The translations under genes were made by a program, and so were the position numbers. Of a stretch of 64,000 nucleotides of DNA, positions 19,305 to 27,788 are shown one piece after another (within the stretch, counting starts at the first letter, position 1; the number at the start of each line of letters is the position of its first letter). The stretch is from Parabacteroides chongii (GTDB lineage: Bacteria > Bacteroidota > Bacteroidia > Bacteroidales > Tannerellaceae). The DNA lies in assembly GCF_029581355.1 (NCBI RefSeq), contig NZ_CP120849.1, positions 5,426,501-5,490,500 on the forward strand, written 5' to 3'. Below the pieces are notes generated by a model. That model had not been told where the DNA came from, made no database searches, and saw only the letters and a list, made by a program, of their open reading frames with translations.

Positions 19305-19310
19305 TGTAGC

Positions 19311-19379
19311 ACTATAGTGCTAAGGGTGTTAGGACTATAGTGCCAGCCCCTGTAGGACTATAGTGCTACCACACCTGGA
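19311..19379. repeat. Three 23-bp units containing the palindrome ACTATAGT
   Basis: ACTATAGTGC occurs at 19311, 19334 and 19357, exactly 23 bases apart. The palindromic core ACTATAGT could be a protein-binding site. The array ends just before the stop codon of the major fimbrillin gene (19383). Confidence 0.85.
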
Positions 19380-19382
19380 TGG

Positions 19383-21416
19383 TTAGAGTTCAATTTGCCC
19401 GTTATCGCGGATTACCCAGTCTTTAACGTAAACCATAACCGTGATATAATACTGCGTTTTATCGTCTTCATTCGGATTTTTAGGATCGTCTACTCCCGGA
19501 GTAAACGGTAGTGGATCACCTAACTTTTTAATCGCTGTTACATCCAACTTATAAAGGTTGTTACGGACAATACCGTATTCCATGATACCCAGGTTAGGAT
19601 TATCGGGGGGATTCAGTCCGTTGTTTGCGTGACGGATCCAGTATTTGTAGTAGCAGGTACCGTCTTTATAATAGTGAATGTCGTATTTTTCAGCTAGAAC
19701 TTCGGCATCATTGGGTTTGATAGTCTGTGCAAAAGCTTCATAATTTATATCACTAATATTAACAGACTCCTGTATGTTTTTTCCTACAAACGCCGCATAT
19801 GCCTCACCAAACTTTCCTTGAAGTGTATTAACTACTGCTTCTACTTCTTCTTTTGTTACAGTAGTAGTAGTACTGCCTGCTCCTCCAAATAAGAGTTTAA
19901 CAATATCACCATTAACATCATCACTAAATGATCCAACCAGCAATGATTTCAAATCTGCATATAGAACCGTTTTCGTTGTTGTTCCAGTACTACCATCGTC
20001 GTCTTGTGTGGACTGTGTTGTTGTTACTTTAGTTGTGTAAAAATATTGATCCTCTTTCTCAAGGTTGGCATACTCAACTGATTCATTTTTATTTTCTTCT
20101 ATACTATATTTTATTACATATTTAGGAGTATATGTCCCCTTAAAGATCACCCCAGTAGAAAAGCCGTTAAGTTGTTGTTCCCAGCCTGTTGTGTTTTCTA
20201 AGGTATAAGCGATAAGCTTGTAACCTTTCTCACCATAATTTCCTTCGTTCTCCCCTATTCCTGCGTTTGGTAAGTTGTCACCATAAGTCACAAAAGTTTC
20301 TTTTTCATTAAGTTCTTTATTAAAATGATTAATATACAGATCATCAAAGGAAGTAGAACCAGTTTTAGCTTCTCCATTATCCACATAATGTGAAGCTAAA
20401 GAAACTGGAGTATATCCATCTGCTGTAAACAAATCCACCTTCTTTCCACGTGTCCAGGGATCAATTACATAATTATAATAACCTTCTGTATTCCAATATT
20501 CATCACCTAAATAGATATCTCCATCACTTTCTGTTCTAATCGGTTGTTTATCCATATCGTTTCCAAGTTCAGGGACAGTCACTCTCTTAAACATATAAGA
20601 ACCTGCTTTTAATCGGTTGACAACAGAAAAAGCAGTAAGTTGTACTTTATCTGTTGCAACATCATAGCTCCCATTTTCGTCCCCTAATTTCAGATCAATT
20701 CTAGCCGCCAAACGCTCAACATAAACAGTTACAGATGGTGCATCTGCAGGATTATTATTAGCTTGGCTCAATCCTACAACCGACTTATCATTGCCTAAGG
20801 TCATCGTATGAGTAGACATCACGAAGTGAGTTGTAACTATCTCCCCATCCTCTCTTTCCACACCATGCTCCCAAGCATCCTGCTTTTCAAATAAATAATC
20901 ACGTAACTGCTTGACTGTACTAAAAGTCAACTTCTCACCAGCATTAGTTATAGTCAAGATATTGTAATATTCAATTTTCTCTCCTAGCTTTGGAATATTA
21001 ATTTCAACAGTAGCTTGTGGCGTATGATTATTAGAAGGAGTCTTAGGGTCATTATCTACCTGCTCTGAAAATCCACTTCCTACTATTGGTGTTTCTAAAG
21101 ACAAATATTTATCAGGTTCAGCACCTTCTTGTTGCTGTTCTGTCTTATATAAGAATATATTCACATCCCTAATGTAATTCTCATCCACTGTTCCTTGCAC
21201 AAATCCATCACCACCTTCTCCACCTTCAGGCTTATCACCCGCCTTTGTCCTCGCCCCAGTTGACGGAGAAGAAATACGGACGGTTACATACGCCTTATCG
21301 CCAGTGCCATCGCCACCGCCATTCGAGTCATCTCCCTCTCCCAACTCTTCGGAACAACCTCCCGCCATCATCAATAGCGCGGCTGCCCATAAGCTATAAA
21401 AGTTTTTCTTTTTCAT
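19383..21416 (-). CDS. Mfa1-family major fimbrillin
   Basis: This 677-residue lipoprotein (signal ending LLMMAGGCSEE) is followed by a Gly/Asp-rich linker and a fimbrillin N-terminal domain (KAYVTVRISSPSTGARTKAG). The middle carries the Mfa1/FimA-like segments (VTVYVERLAARIDLKLGDE, then GSYMFKRVTVPEL). Near residue 600 comes RNNLYKLDVTAIKKLG, the conserved region before the C-terminal strand VKDWVIRDN. In type V pili the lipidated precursor is cut after an Arg and subunits polymerise by strand exchange; the Arg at GARTKAG is a candidate cleavage site (inference). At 677 residues it is longer than typical Mfa1. Ser/Thr-rich insertions (TTKVTTTQSTQDDDGSTGT) account for part of that. Confidence 0.88.
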   Translation of the reverse strand: MKKKNFYSLWAAALLMMAGGCSEELGEGDDSNGGGDGTGDKAYVTVRISSPSTGARTKAGDKPEGGEGGDGFVQGTVDENYIRDVNIFLYKTEQQQEGAEPDKYLSLETPIVGSGFSEQVDNDPKTPSNNHTPQATVEINIPKLGEKIEYYNILTITNAGEKLTFSTVKQLRDYLFEKQDAWEHGVEREDGEIVTTHFVMSTHTMTLGNDKSVVGLSQANNNPADAPSVTVYVERLAARIDLKLGDENGSYDVATDKVQLTAFSVVNRLKAGSYMFKRVTVPELGNDMDKQPIRTESDGDIYLGDEYWNTEGYYNYVIDPWTRGKKVDLFTADGYTPVSLASHYVDNGEAKTGSTSFDDLYINHFNKELNEKETFVTYGDNLPNAGIGENEGNYGEKGYKLIAYTLENTTGWEQQLNGFSTGVIFKGTYTPKYVIKYSIEENKNESVEYANLEKEDQYFYTTKVTTTQSTQDDDGSTGTTTKTVLYADLKSLLVGSFSDDVNGDIVKLLFGGAGSTTTTVTKEEVEAVVNTLQGKFGEAYAAFVGKNIQESVNISDINYEAFAQTIKPNDAEVLAEKYDIHYYKDGTCYYKYWIRHANNGLNPPDNPNLGIMEYGIVRNNLYKLDVTAIKKLGDPLPFTPGVDDPKNPNEDDKTQYYITVMVYVKDWVIRDNGQIEL

Positions 21417-21472
21417 TATGTATAGAATTTACGTTATTAATATTAATATCTAGTTTTGTTCTTCTGTCCAAA

Positions 21473-22930
21473 CTATTCAGCCCGCTTCGTCGCTATCTGC
21501 TCCAAGTTATTGGCAACATCTTCAGCCAGACCAAGGTTATCTTTCAACGGGAGCAACAAAGTCTCTGCCCTATCCAGATCACCCTCCAGCATGGCAATAC
21601 CCGCTTCAGCCAGCTGCTTCTCCGGAGAGGTTTCGGCTTTCGCCAAATAACGTTTGGCCTGCTCCACTTTGCCCTCGCTGATAGCAATGTTGGCAGCGTT
21701 GAGGTTGGAAACCGGGTCGTCCGGATACATGCGGACAGCTATTTCGAATACCTCCTTGAAGCGGTCGCCACCCGGCTCGTAGGTTTGTGCCACTCGGAAC
21801 ATTTCCTCCACACTCAGCCGGCTCGGGTCGGTGTAGAGCAATTCCTTCGCCTCCTCGACGGTGAAGTTGCGGATGGTGTATTTTACCACATAGTCCGAAT
21901 GCCGCAAGGCCGGATATACCTCGCGCAGCAGGGTCTGATAAGGCACACCGCCGGCAAGCGTTTTCAGTCGCCATTCGCGCTGATCCCAGTCGGCCGGCTC
22001 GTCGGCGCGGATGATGGCCAGAAGCTCTTCCTTTTCGGGGAGGTCAGAGTTTTCGACATACTCTTCCAGCCCTTTCCAGTCCTCCGGCTCGAAGTTGACC
22101 TGCATCGAGGCACAGCCGAAATCGTAGAGTTCGTTTACATATCCCATCAAGGCCTTGGCGCGATATTCCGCCAGGTAGGCATTGTTGGCATAGCTTCCTT
22201 CGGGCGAAGCATACCCTTTGATATCTATGTCTGTGATGGTTGCATAGGTGTCGTTGCGCACCGACTCGATGCTTTCGCGTATGCGGCAAAGCTCCTGCGG
22301 GTTGTTGCGATATTCCGGATAAATCTCCGTCTTATTGACCGGGAAGTCCAGAAAAGCACGTCCCTCCAAGGCACGTTGTTTCACGGGTTCGGGTTGCGGA
22401 ACGGCATAGGCCAGTTGGGGCACCAGCAAGATCGGGTCGGCCATATTGATGGAGAACAAGACAGAGCTGTCGTTTTGCAAGGCCTCCCAGCCGCAACCGC
22501 AAAGGTCGGTCACCAAAGAGAGTTCCGACTTCTCCATCCATTTGCTGAACGGGAAGTGGGCATGATAGTCGATCCGCTGCTCTTTCTTATTCTGGCGGCG
22601 CACCACGAAGCTTAATCCCGGTTCGGCTTTGCGCTCCTGTCTTTCATACAAGATATGACGATCACGTCCGTTGATAACAATAGGAGGCAACGGACGCAAA
22701 CTATCACCATGGTGAATCAGCGGAGTGCATACGACCGAACGGTTGCGGTCTACCTCTATCCCACTGATATTGACAGTCATATCCACTACCAGAAAAGAAT
22801 CGGCCTTCTCCACCATTTTCCGCTCTATCAGGATGGTGCCCTCCTGCACAGCCCTGGGAGCGGTTTCCTGGGCTGTGAGGAGTGTTGCGGCACCGAATAG
22901 CATGCATGTTATAGTTAGTAAGCGTTTCAT
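21473..22930 (-). CDS. DUF3868 fimbrial-operon protein with OmpA-like segment
   Basis: This 485-residue exported protein has the signal MKRLLTITCMLFGAATLLTAQ. The N-terminal half is beta-rich and fits DUF3868 (SFLVVDMTVNISGIEVDRNR, then FVVRRQNKKEQRIDYHAHFP). After it comes an OmpA-like stretch (TDIDIKGYASPEGSYANNAY, then LAEYRAKALMGYVNELY). The C-terminal part resembles tetratricopeptide repeats (NLNAANIAISEGKVEQAKRY). DUF3868 proteins commonly precede Mfa1 genes in Bacteroidales fimbrial operons. A role in assembly or outer-membrane docking is inferred from that context. It lies 57 bases upstream of the fimbrillin gene and is GC-rich relative to it. Confidence 0.8.
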   Translation of the reverse strand: MKRLLTITCMLFGAATLLTAQETAPRAVQEGTILIERKMVEKADSFLVVDMTVNISGIEVDRNRSVVCTPLIHHGDSLRPLPPIVINGRDRHILYERQERKAEPGLSFVVRRQNKKEQRIDYHAHFPFSKWMEKSELSLVTDLCGCGWEALQNDSSVLFSINMADPILLVPQLAYAVPQPEPVKQRALEGRAFLDFPVNKTEIYPEYRNNPQELCRIRESIESVRNDTYATITDIDIKGYASPEGSYANNAYLAEYRAKALMGYVNELYDFGCASMQVNFEPEDWKGLEEYVENSDLPEKEELLAIIRADEPADWDQREWRLKTLAGGVPYQTLLREVYPALRHSDYVVKYTIRNFTVEEAKELLYTDPSRLSVEEMFRVAQTYEPGGDRFKEVFEIAVRMYPDDPVSNLNAANIAISEGKVEQAKRYLAKAETSPEKQLAEAGIAMLEGDLDRAETLLLPLKDNLGLAEDVANNLEQIATKRAE

Positions 22931-22943
22931 AAGGGAGTTCTTT

Positions 22944-23531
22944 TTAGAATAAATAGATAAAACTTACAGCGGCCTGCGTAGGACCGAAATAGTGTTTCTT
23001 TTCTTTCTCGATGTTGCTGCCGCAGTTGGAACAAGGGTATTTATCCAATTCGAGATAGAGATAGCCCACTCCGACCGTGGCCTCCAGGTTCCAATGCTTC
23101 GAAAGCAGCCACTGATAGCCATAGCTGATGCCGACTCCTGTCCCCCAACCCTGATGACGTTCACTTTCGGTACCCAGCCATTTAATGTCGGATACATTAT
23201 ATATAATATAAGGTACGTGTAAGCCAATAAAACTCTTGTAGAAGCTCTCGCAAAACCAGTAACGAACTTCCGGGTGCAAACGCAAATGCTTCAGCGACTT
23301 GTCGTAGCTGCCATCATCGTTTTTGCCGGAGAAGGGGTTGAGTCCGGCTTCCAGGTCGAGCGTCCATTTACGGACCAAACGGAATTCGAGTCCGGCATTA
23401 AAAGTCGCGGTTGCCCAATAAGGGATGTTGCTCTTCAGTGCAACTACAGGACCTTTTCCCAGTTGTATGCCCTCTTTCGCAGACATAAGGCTGGTATAGC
23501 AGATTAGAATTAGTATTAAAACGTTTCTCAT
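22944..23531 (-). CDS. DUF3575 outer-membrane barrel-like protein, first gene of fimbrial operon
   Basis: This protein has 195 residues from the ATG at 23531 (MRNVLILILICYTSLMSAKEG, signal peptide). The body matches DUF3575: VVALKSNIPYWATATFNAGL, RKWTLDLEAGLNPF, then LRLHPEVRYWFCESFYKSFI, and a C-terminal beta pattern ending FIYLF. Eight-stranded barrel topology is likely. The upstream in-frame extension to 23576 lacks signal character, so the later start is preferred. It is the first gene of the operon, 13 bases before DUF3868, downstream of a region containing a 14-bp inverted repeat. Confidence 0.82.
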   Translation of the reverse strand: MRNVLILILICYTSLMSAKEGIQLGKGPVVALKSNIPYWATATFNAGLEFRLVRKWTLDLEAGLNPFSGKNDDGSYDKSLKHLRLHPEVRYWFCESFYKSFIGLHVPYIIYNVSDIKWLGTESERHQGWGTGVGISYGYQWLLSKHWNLEATVGVGYLYLELDKYPCSNCGSNIEKEKKHYFGPTQAAVSFIYLF

Positions 23532-23600
23532 AGATACTGTACTTTTAGTTCTCTTTATATACCTGTGTTTCAGCATAAGTAAACCTACAACAACTATTTT

Positions 23601-23771
23601 TTCGAAATAACATGTAAATCAAGTCATTTCACGTTTTGCAAAAATAAATATTCCAGTAATAGACTGATGTCCGTACACGACATATGGTATCAAATTAGAG
23701 AAGTTTAGTACCAATTCAAGCTGGTTTTAACATTGTTATTCGAAACATTATGTATTTCATGTTATTTCGAA
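23601..23771. promoter_or_regulatory. Candidate invertible or operator region upstream of the fimbrial operon
   Basis: A perfect 14-bp inverted repeat, TTCGAAATAACATG at 23601-23614 and its complement at 23758-23771, flanks 143 bp. A third partial copy (TTATTCGAAACAT) begins near 23736 and can fold back on the right-hand copy. Inside, the best promoter match (TTTA, 20 bases, TAACATTG, on the plus strand) points away from the fimbrial genes. The segment could be a phase-variable promoter in the OFF orientation, or simply paired binding sites. Confidence 0.4.
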
Positions 23772-23784
23772 TAAGACAAAAAAA

Positions 23785-23834
23785 AAGATTGCTTCGGCCG
23801 TCTGCTTTTGTTGCAGAAGACCGAAGCAATCTTG
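23785..23834 (-). terminator. Terminator of the S9 peptidase gene
   Basis: A strong hairpin (AAGATTGCTTCGG and its complement, with a further pair GTCTGC / GCAGA[A]GAC) is followed on the minus strand by a run of T. It lies 26 bases beyond the peptidase stop codon. Confidence 0.9.
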
Positions 23835-23859
23835 ATACAGTATTTGGAGAGTCCCTATC

Positions 23860-25965
23860 TTATTTCTTCAACCACTGATCCAGCCATTCGAAGAAAGTAC
23901 GTTGCCACAACACGCCGTTCTGCGGTTTCAAAACCCAATGGTTTTCATCCGGGTAGATCAACAGTTCGGCAGGAACACCGCGAAGTACGGCGGCATTGAA
24001 AGCAGCCATTCCCTGACCGGCAAGGATACGGTAATCCTTTTCCCCGTGAATACACAGGATAGGAGTATCCCATTTGTCTACAAACAGGTGCGGAGAGTTA
24101 GCAAATGTACGTTGAGCTACCGGATTGTTCTTTTCCCAGTAAGCACCGCCCATATCCCAGTTGGCGAACCACATTTCTTCTGTTTCCAGATATTGCATTT
24201 CCATATTGAAGATACCGTCATGAGCAATAAAAGCTTTGAAGCGTTTATCATGATGACCGGCCAACCAGTAAACGGAGAAGCCGCCGAAGCTGGCACCCAC
24301 ACATCCCAGACGATCTTTATCTACATAGGGTTCTTTTGCCATCTCGTCAATTGCTGTAAAATAATCTTTCATACACTGACCACCATAATCGCCGCTGATA
24401 GCTTCGTTCCATTCTTTACCGAAGCCCGGCAAGCCACGACGGTTAGGTGCCACGATAATATAATCGTTAGCAGCCATGATCTGGAAGTTCCAACGGTAAG
24501 ACCAGAACTGGCTGACCGGACTCTGAGGACCACCCTGGCAGAATAATAAGGTAGGATATTTCTTGTTCGGATCGAAGTTTGCCGGGTAAATTACCCAGGT
24601 AAGCATTTCTTTTCCATCGGTCGTCTTCATCCAACGTTCTTCCACCTTACCCATCTTCAACTGGTCGTAGATCTGTTTATTCTCGAAGGTAAGCTGATTT
24701 ACAGTATGATCTCCATCCAAAGCAATTGAATAGATTTCGTCTCCCATACACATAGAATGACGTTTAACAAGTAGTTTGTCAGCACCACACAGGGTAACTC
24801 CTTCGTAGTCGTACATACCACTCGTCAAAGGAGTGATGGTGTTGTTTGCAGCAAGATCGATCTGATAAACCTGTGATTCACCATGCCATACACCAGTGAA
24901 ATAGATTGTCCGGGCATCATTACTCCAGCAAAATCCATCGACACTGGAGTCGAAAGCCTTACTAACAAAAGTCTTCTCACCTGTCTCAAGGTTCATCACC
25001 ATCAAACGGTTCTGATCTGATTCGTAACCATCGTGCTCCATACTCAACCAGGCAATACTTTTGCCATCAGGCGAATACTGCGGATTAGTGTCGTATCCCA
25101 TCATCCCTTCGCTGATATTTACCGTCTGCTTCGTATTCAGATCATATACATAAATATCCGAGTTAGTAGAAAGACTGTATGCTTTTCCTGTTTTCTTACG
25201 GCTGGTATAAGCCACCTTGTCGGAAGTTGTATTCCATGCCAGTTGTTCGATACCGCCAAAAGGCTTCAACGGAGATTCGAACAGTTCACCTTCCATCACA
25301 TCGACAGGATTACTTATTTTGCTTCCATCGAAGTCGGCAACGAAAGGATGCGGAGCGGTTGTCACCCATTCATCCCAATGCTTATACATCAGGTCTGTAA
25401 CAATTATACCTGTTGCCTTATCCAGATCCGGGTACTTGTCGGCAGTACTCGGAACAGTCTTTACTTGCGAAATAAAAAGAACTTTCTTTTCGTCCGGCGA
25501 GAAAGCAAATCCTTCGATATCACCGTCATAGTCAGACAGTCGCTTACGATCCGTTCCGTCAGGATTCATTTCCCAAAGTTGGCTGCTCCCGCTTTCACCC
25601 GAAAGGAAAGCGATCTTTGTTCCTCCTTTAATCCAGGTTGCTTCATTTTCCGAGAAAGGAGTGTGAGTGATCTGTTTGTTGTCAGATCCGTCGGCGTTCA
25701 TTACAAATACTTCCCGGTTACTAGTGTTCAACGGAACACTGTAATAGGCAACCGTATAAACGACTTTTTGTCCGTCCGGAGATACGTTCATCCCTCCGAT
25801 ACGGCCCATAGCCCAAAGAGCCTCAGGCGTCATTCGTCCGTCGGTAATCTTGATTTCCGAGCGTCCGATAACGGGTCTTGTGTCCTCTGCTTTTTTAGCA
25901 TCTTGGTTACAAGCACCTAGTAATACGGATGTTGCCATAACCATTGTTGCAATAGATTTATTCAT
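23860..25965 (-). CDS. S9-family prolyl oligopeptidase-type peptidase lipoprotein (DPP5-like)
   Basis: This protein has 701 residues from the ATG at 25965, beginning with a lipoprotein signal (MNKSIATMVMATSVLLGAC). The N-terminal two thirds are a beta-propeller with repeated PD40-type motifs (GGMNVSPDGQKVVYTV, FAFSPDEKKVLFIS, PQYSPDGKSIAWLS). The C-terminal third is an alpha/beta hydrolase with catalytic Ser in GASFGGF, Asp in HGEKDYR and His in PDENHW. Such enzymes cleave dipeptides or short peptides from N-termini in the periplasm. Closest in layout is dipeptidyl peptidase 5 of Porphyromonas. Monocistronic, with its own terminator. Confidence 0.93.
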   Translation of the reverse strand: MNKSIATMVMATSVLLGACNQDAKKAEDTRPVIGRSEIKITDGRMTPEALWAMGRIGGMNVSPDGQKVVYTVAYYSVPLNTSNREVFVMNADGSDNKQITHTPFSENEATWIKGGTKIAFLSGESGSSQLWEMNPDGTDRKRLSDYDGDIEGFAFSPDEKKVLFISQVKTVPSTADKYPDLDKATGIIVTDLMYKHWDEWVTTAPHPFVADFDGSKISNPVDVMEGELFESPLKPFGGIEQLAWNTTSDKVAYTSRKKTGKAYSLSTNSDIYVYDLNTKQTVNISEGMMGYDTNPQYSPDGKSIAWLSMEHDGYESDQNRLMVMNLETGEKTFVSKAFDSSVDGFCWSNDARTIYFTGVWHGESQVYQIDLAANNTITPLTSGMYDYEGVTLCGADKLLVKRHSMCMGDEIYSIALDGDHTVNQLTFENKQIYDQLKMGKVEERWMKTTDGKEMLTWVIYPANFDPNKKYPTLLFCQGGPQSPVSQFWSYRWNFQIMAANDYIIVAPNRRGLPGFGKEWNEAISGDYGGQCMKDYFTAIDEMAKEPYVDKDRLGCVGASFGGFSVYWLAGHHDKRFKAFIAHDGIFNMEMQYLETEEMWFANWDMGGAYWEKNNPVAQRTFANSPHLFVDKWDTPILCIHGEKDYRILAGQGMAAFNAAVLRGVPAELLIYPDENHWVLKPQNGVLWQRTFFEWLDQWLKK

Positions 25966-26016
25966 GTACATTATAATATATTATATTCTGTGTGCGAAAT
26001 TAGTAAATATAATTTA

Positions 26017-26024
26017 TATCTTTG
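26017..26024 (+). promoter_or_regulatory. -7 promoter element for the SPOR gene
   Basis: TATCTTTG is a perfect match to the Bacteroidetes TAnnTTTG -7 element, 26 bases before the ATG at 26051. The -33 element is weak. Confidence 0.55.
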
Positions 26025-26050
26025 CACAAGTAATTTAAGAACTGAACAGT

Positions 26051-26542
26051 ATGAACAAGATTTGGTTATTTGGAGCCGCTATAAGTATGGTATTAGCATT
26101 CGGCTCATGTAAACCTAAACAGAGTGCTTATAAGGCTGCTTACGAACAAGCCAAAGAAAAAGAATCTACAGCTCCTGTTGAGGTAGTAGAACAAGAAGAA
26201 GAGATTGTTGAAGAGGTTGCACCGGTTTCTAAACCCAGAACTTCTACGGCAACGACTCGCTCGGAAAGAATCAACGCTGCACAAGGTGAAGATGCAAGCC
26301 GTCTGAAACGTTACAGTGTTGTTATCGGTAGCTTCAAGAACAAGACAAACGCTTACTCTTTGAAAGAGCGTATGCAGAATGCAGGCTACAATGCGGTATT
26401 AGGTGAAAACGAACAAGGCATGTTGCGCGTAATCGTTGCCAGCTTCGATGATAAAGCTGATGCAGCCGACAGCCGCGATGCTATCAAAGCTAAATATGCT
26501 CCTGATTTCCAGGATGCATGGTTACTTGAAAGACAGTACTAA
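26051..26542 (+). CDS. SPOR-domain lipoprotein
   Basis: This 163-residue protein has a lipobox (ISMVLAFGSCKPKQ), then a Glu/Val-rich linker (PVEVVEQEEEIVEEV) and a C-terminal SPOR domain (about 90-160: RYSVVIGSFKNKTNAYSLKE, then GMLRVIVASFDDKADA). SPOR domains bind denuded peptidoglycan glycan strands, often at the division septum. The protein probably tethers to the outer membrane and contacts the wall. It stands alone on the plus strand between its promoter and a hairpin terminator. Confidence 0.92.
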   Translation: MNKIWLFGAAISMVLAFGSCKPKQSAYKAAYEQAKEKESTAPVEVVEQEEEIVEEVAPVSKPRTSTATTRSERINAAQGEDASRLKRYSVVIGSFKNKTNAYSLKERMQNAGYNAVLGENEQGMLRVIVASFDDKADAADSRDAIKAKYAPDFQDAWLLERQY

Positions 26543-26566
26543 TATACTTTTTATAAAATAACATGG

Positions 26567-26598
26567 AAAGGGATCGACCATATAGTCGGTCCTTTTTT
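26567..26598 (+). terminator. Terminator of the SPOR gene
   Basis: A stem formed by AAAGGGATCGAC and GTCGGTCCTTT is followed by seven T on the plus strand, 25 bases after the stop codon. Confidence 0.85.
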
Positions 26599-26624
26599 TA
26601 TTCTATCTAAGATACTATAAACCA

Positions 26625-26649
26625 AAAGGTCCGGAGATACCGGACCTTT
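26625..26649. terminator. Hairpin downstream of the PfkB kinase
   Basis: AAAGGTCCGG / CCGGACCTTT is a perfect 10-bp stem with a five-base loop. It lies about 85 bases after the kinase stop on the minus strand, where TTTTGG follows, so it probably terminates the kinase transcript. Confidence 0.6.
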
Positions 26650-26733
26650 CAACCAACCTAAACTAAAAACCTAAAACTAACCATCTTTTTGCCTTAAACA
26701 ATAAAAAACCTATACATACATGAATTATCTTTC

Positions 26734-27612
26734 TTATTCGTAAACCGGCCATGCTCCTTTATTGGAACAAACGAAAGCCGCAATTTTCACAGCATGTCGA
26801 TGAGCTTCTTTCAATGTGCCGCCATTGAGCAGTGACATAATCAAAGCGGCTGAAAAGGCATCTCCTGCACCTACCGTATCTACGACCTCCACTTCGGGTA
26901 TCGGCAATGTAGACACTTCATCCGGCGTATAAACCGTACTGTAAGAGGCTCCTGCCGTAAGGACAACCATTCTCAGATTGTACTTTTCCATGAACCAGAT
27001 AGCTATTTCATCTTCCGTACCGCTCAACCCGAACAGCTCTTTCAGCTGGTTCATCTCATCACTATTCATCTTCAGTACGTTGGATAGATACAATGACTCT
27101 TCTATCAATCCCTTATTATAATAATGCTGACGCAAATTTATATCGAACAAACGATAAGCCGTATCCGGTGCAAATGACAGAATAGCCTGAATCGTTTCAC
27201 GCGATTGAATCGAACGCTGTGCCAATGCCCCGAAACAAATAGCATCAGCTCTTTCTGCCAAATCGACGGCATCCGATGTAGGCGACATATGATCCCAGGC
27301 AACGCGTTCTGTAATCGTATATTCCGGTATCCCGTCTTCCTTCAGATCGACCTTGACCGTTCCTGTCGGATAAGGGACTTTTTCAATCAGGTATTGAATA
27401 GAGTTTTTATCCAGTTCTTTCAGGATATCGACTCCGTCTTCATCATCACCGATGGCGCTGACAGCATAACCTTCTGCTCCTAAACGGGAAGCATGGTAAA
27501 CAAAATTGATAGGCGCACCACCTGCTGTTTTACCAGTGGGAAGTAAATCCCATAAAAGTTCACCTATACCGACTACTACCGGTCTTTTGCTTTGTTGCTT
27601 CATCTGCTCCAT
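26734..27612 (-). CDS. PfkB-family sugar kinase (fructokinase-like)
   Basis: This 292-residue ribokinase/PfkB-fold enzyme has the N-terminal signature (GIGELLWDLLPTGKTAGGAP) and the C-terminal ATP/anion-hole motif with catalytic Asp (VDTVGAGDAFSAAL). The GELLWD and GGAPINFVYHASRLG segments are typical of bacterial fructokinases, which phosphorylate fructose to fructose 6-phosphate. It lies downstream of a hybrid two-component regulator with a periplasmic sugar-binding domain. In Bacteroides thetaiotaomicron a fructose-binding regulator of that type controls a fructan locus that includes a fructokinase. Substrate is inferred from that parallel. The start could also be the Met at codon 4. Confidence 0.85.
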   Translation of the reverse strand: MEQMKQQSKRPVVVGIGELLWDLLPTGKTAGGAPINFVYHASRLGAEGYAVSAIGDDEDGVDILKELDKNSIQYLIEKVPYPTGTVKVDLKEDGIPEYTITERVAWDHMSPTSDAVDLAERADAICFGALAQRSIQSRETIQAILSFAPDTAYRLFDINLRQHYYNKGLIEESLYLSNVLKMNSDEMNQLKELFGLSGTEDEIAIWFMEKYNLRMVVLTAGASYSTVYTPDEVSTLPIPEVEVVDTVGAGDAFSAALIMSLLNGGTLKEAHRHAVKIAAFVCSNKGAWPVYE

Positions 27613-27788
27613 GGTCTAAATAATTCTTTTAATAATACAAGATTGTTACCCCTTGAATTTCGATAGTGCAAAACTAGGGAATGCCATGGAAGTAAACGAT
27701 AACTCATGCTACAGAAAGAATAACGCTCGTTACATAACAAGTTTATTTACAGAGTCCTTACACTTTAGTTACACGAATGTAACAATTG

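Noticed and set aside
19239-19379. CRISPR array or multiple promoters
   Set aside because: Periods of 22-23 bases with diverging units and no TAnnTTTG elements; described as repeats instead.
21245-22615. 456-codon plus-strand reading frame opposite the DUF3868 gene
   Set aside because: Antisense shadow of a real gene; composition is biased and there is no signal or domain.
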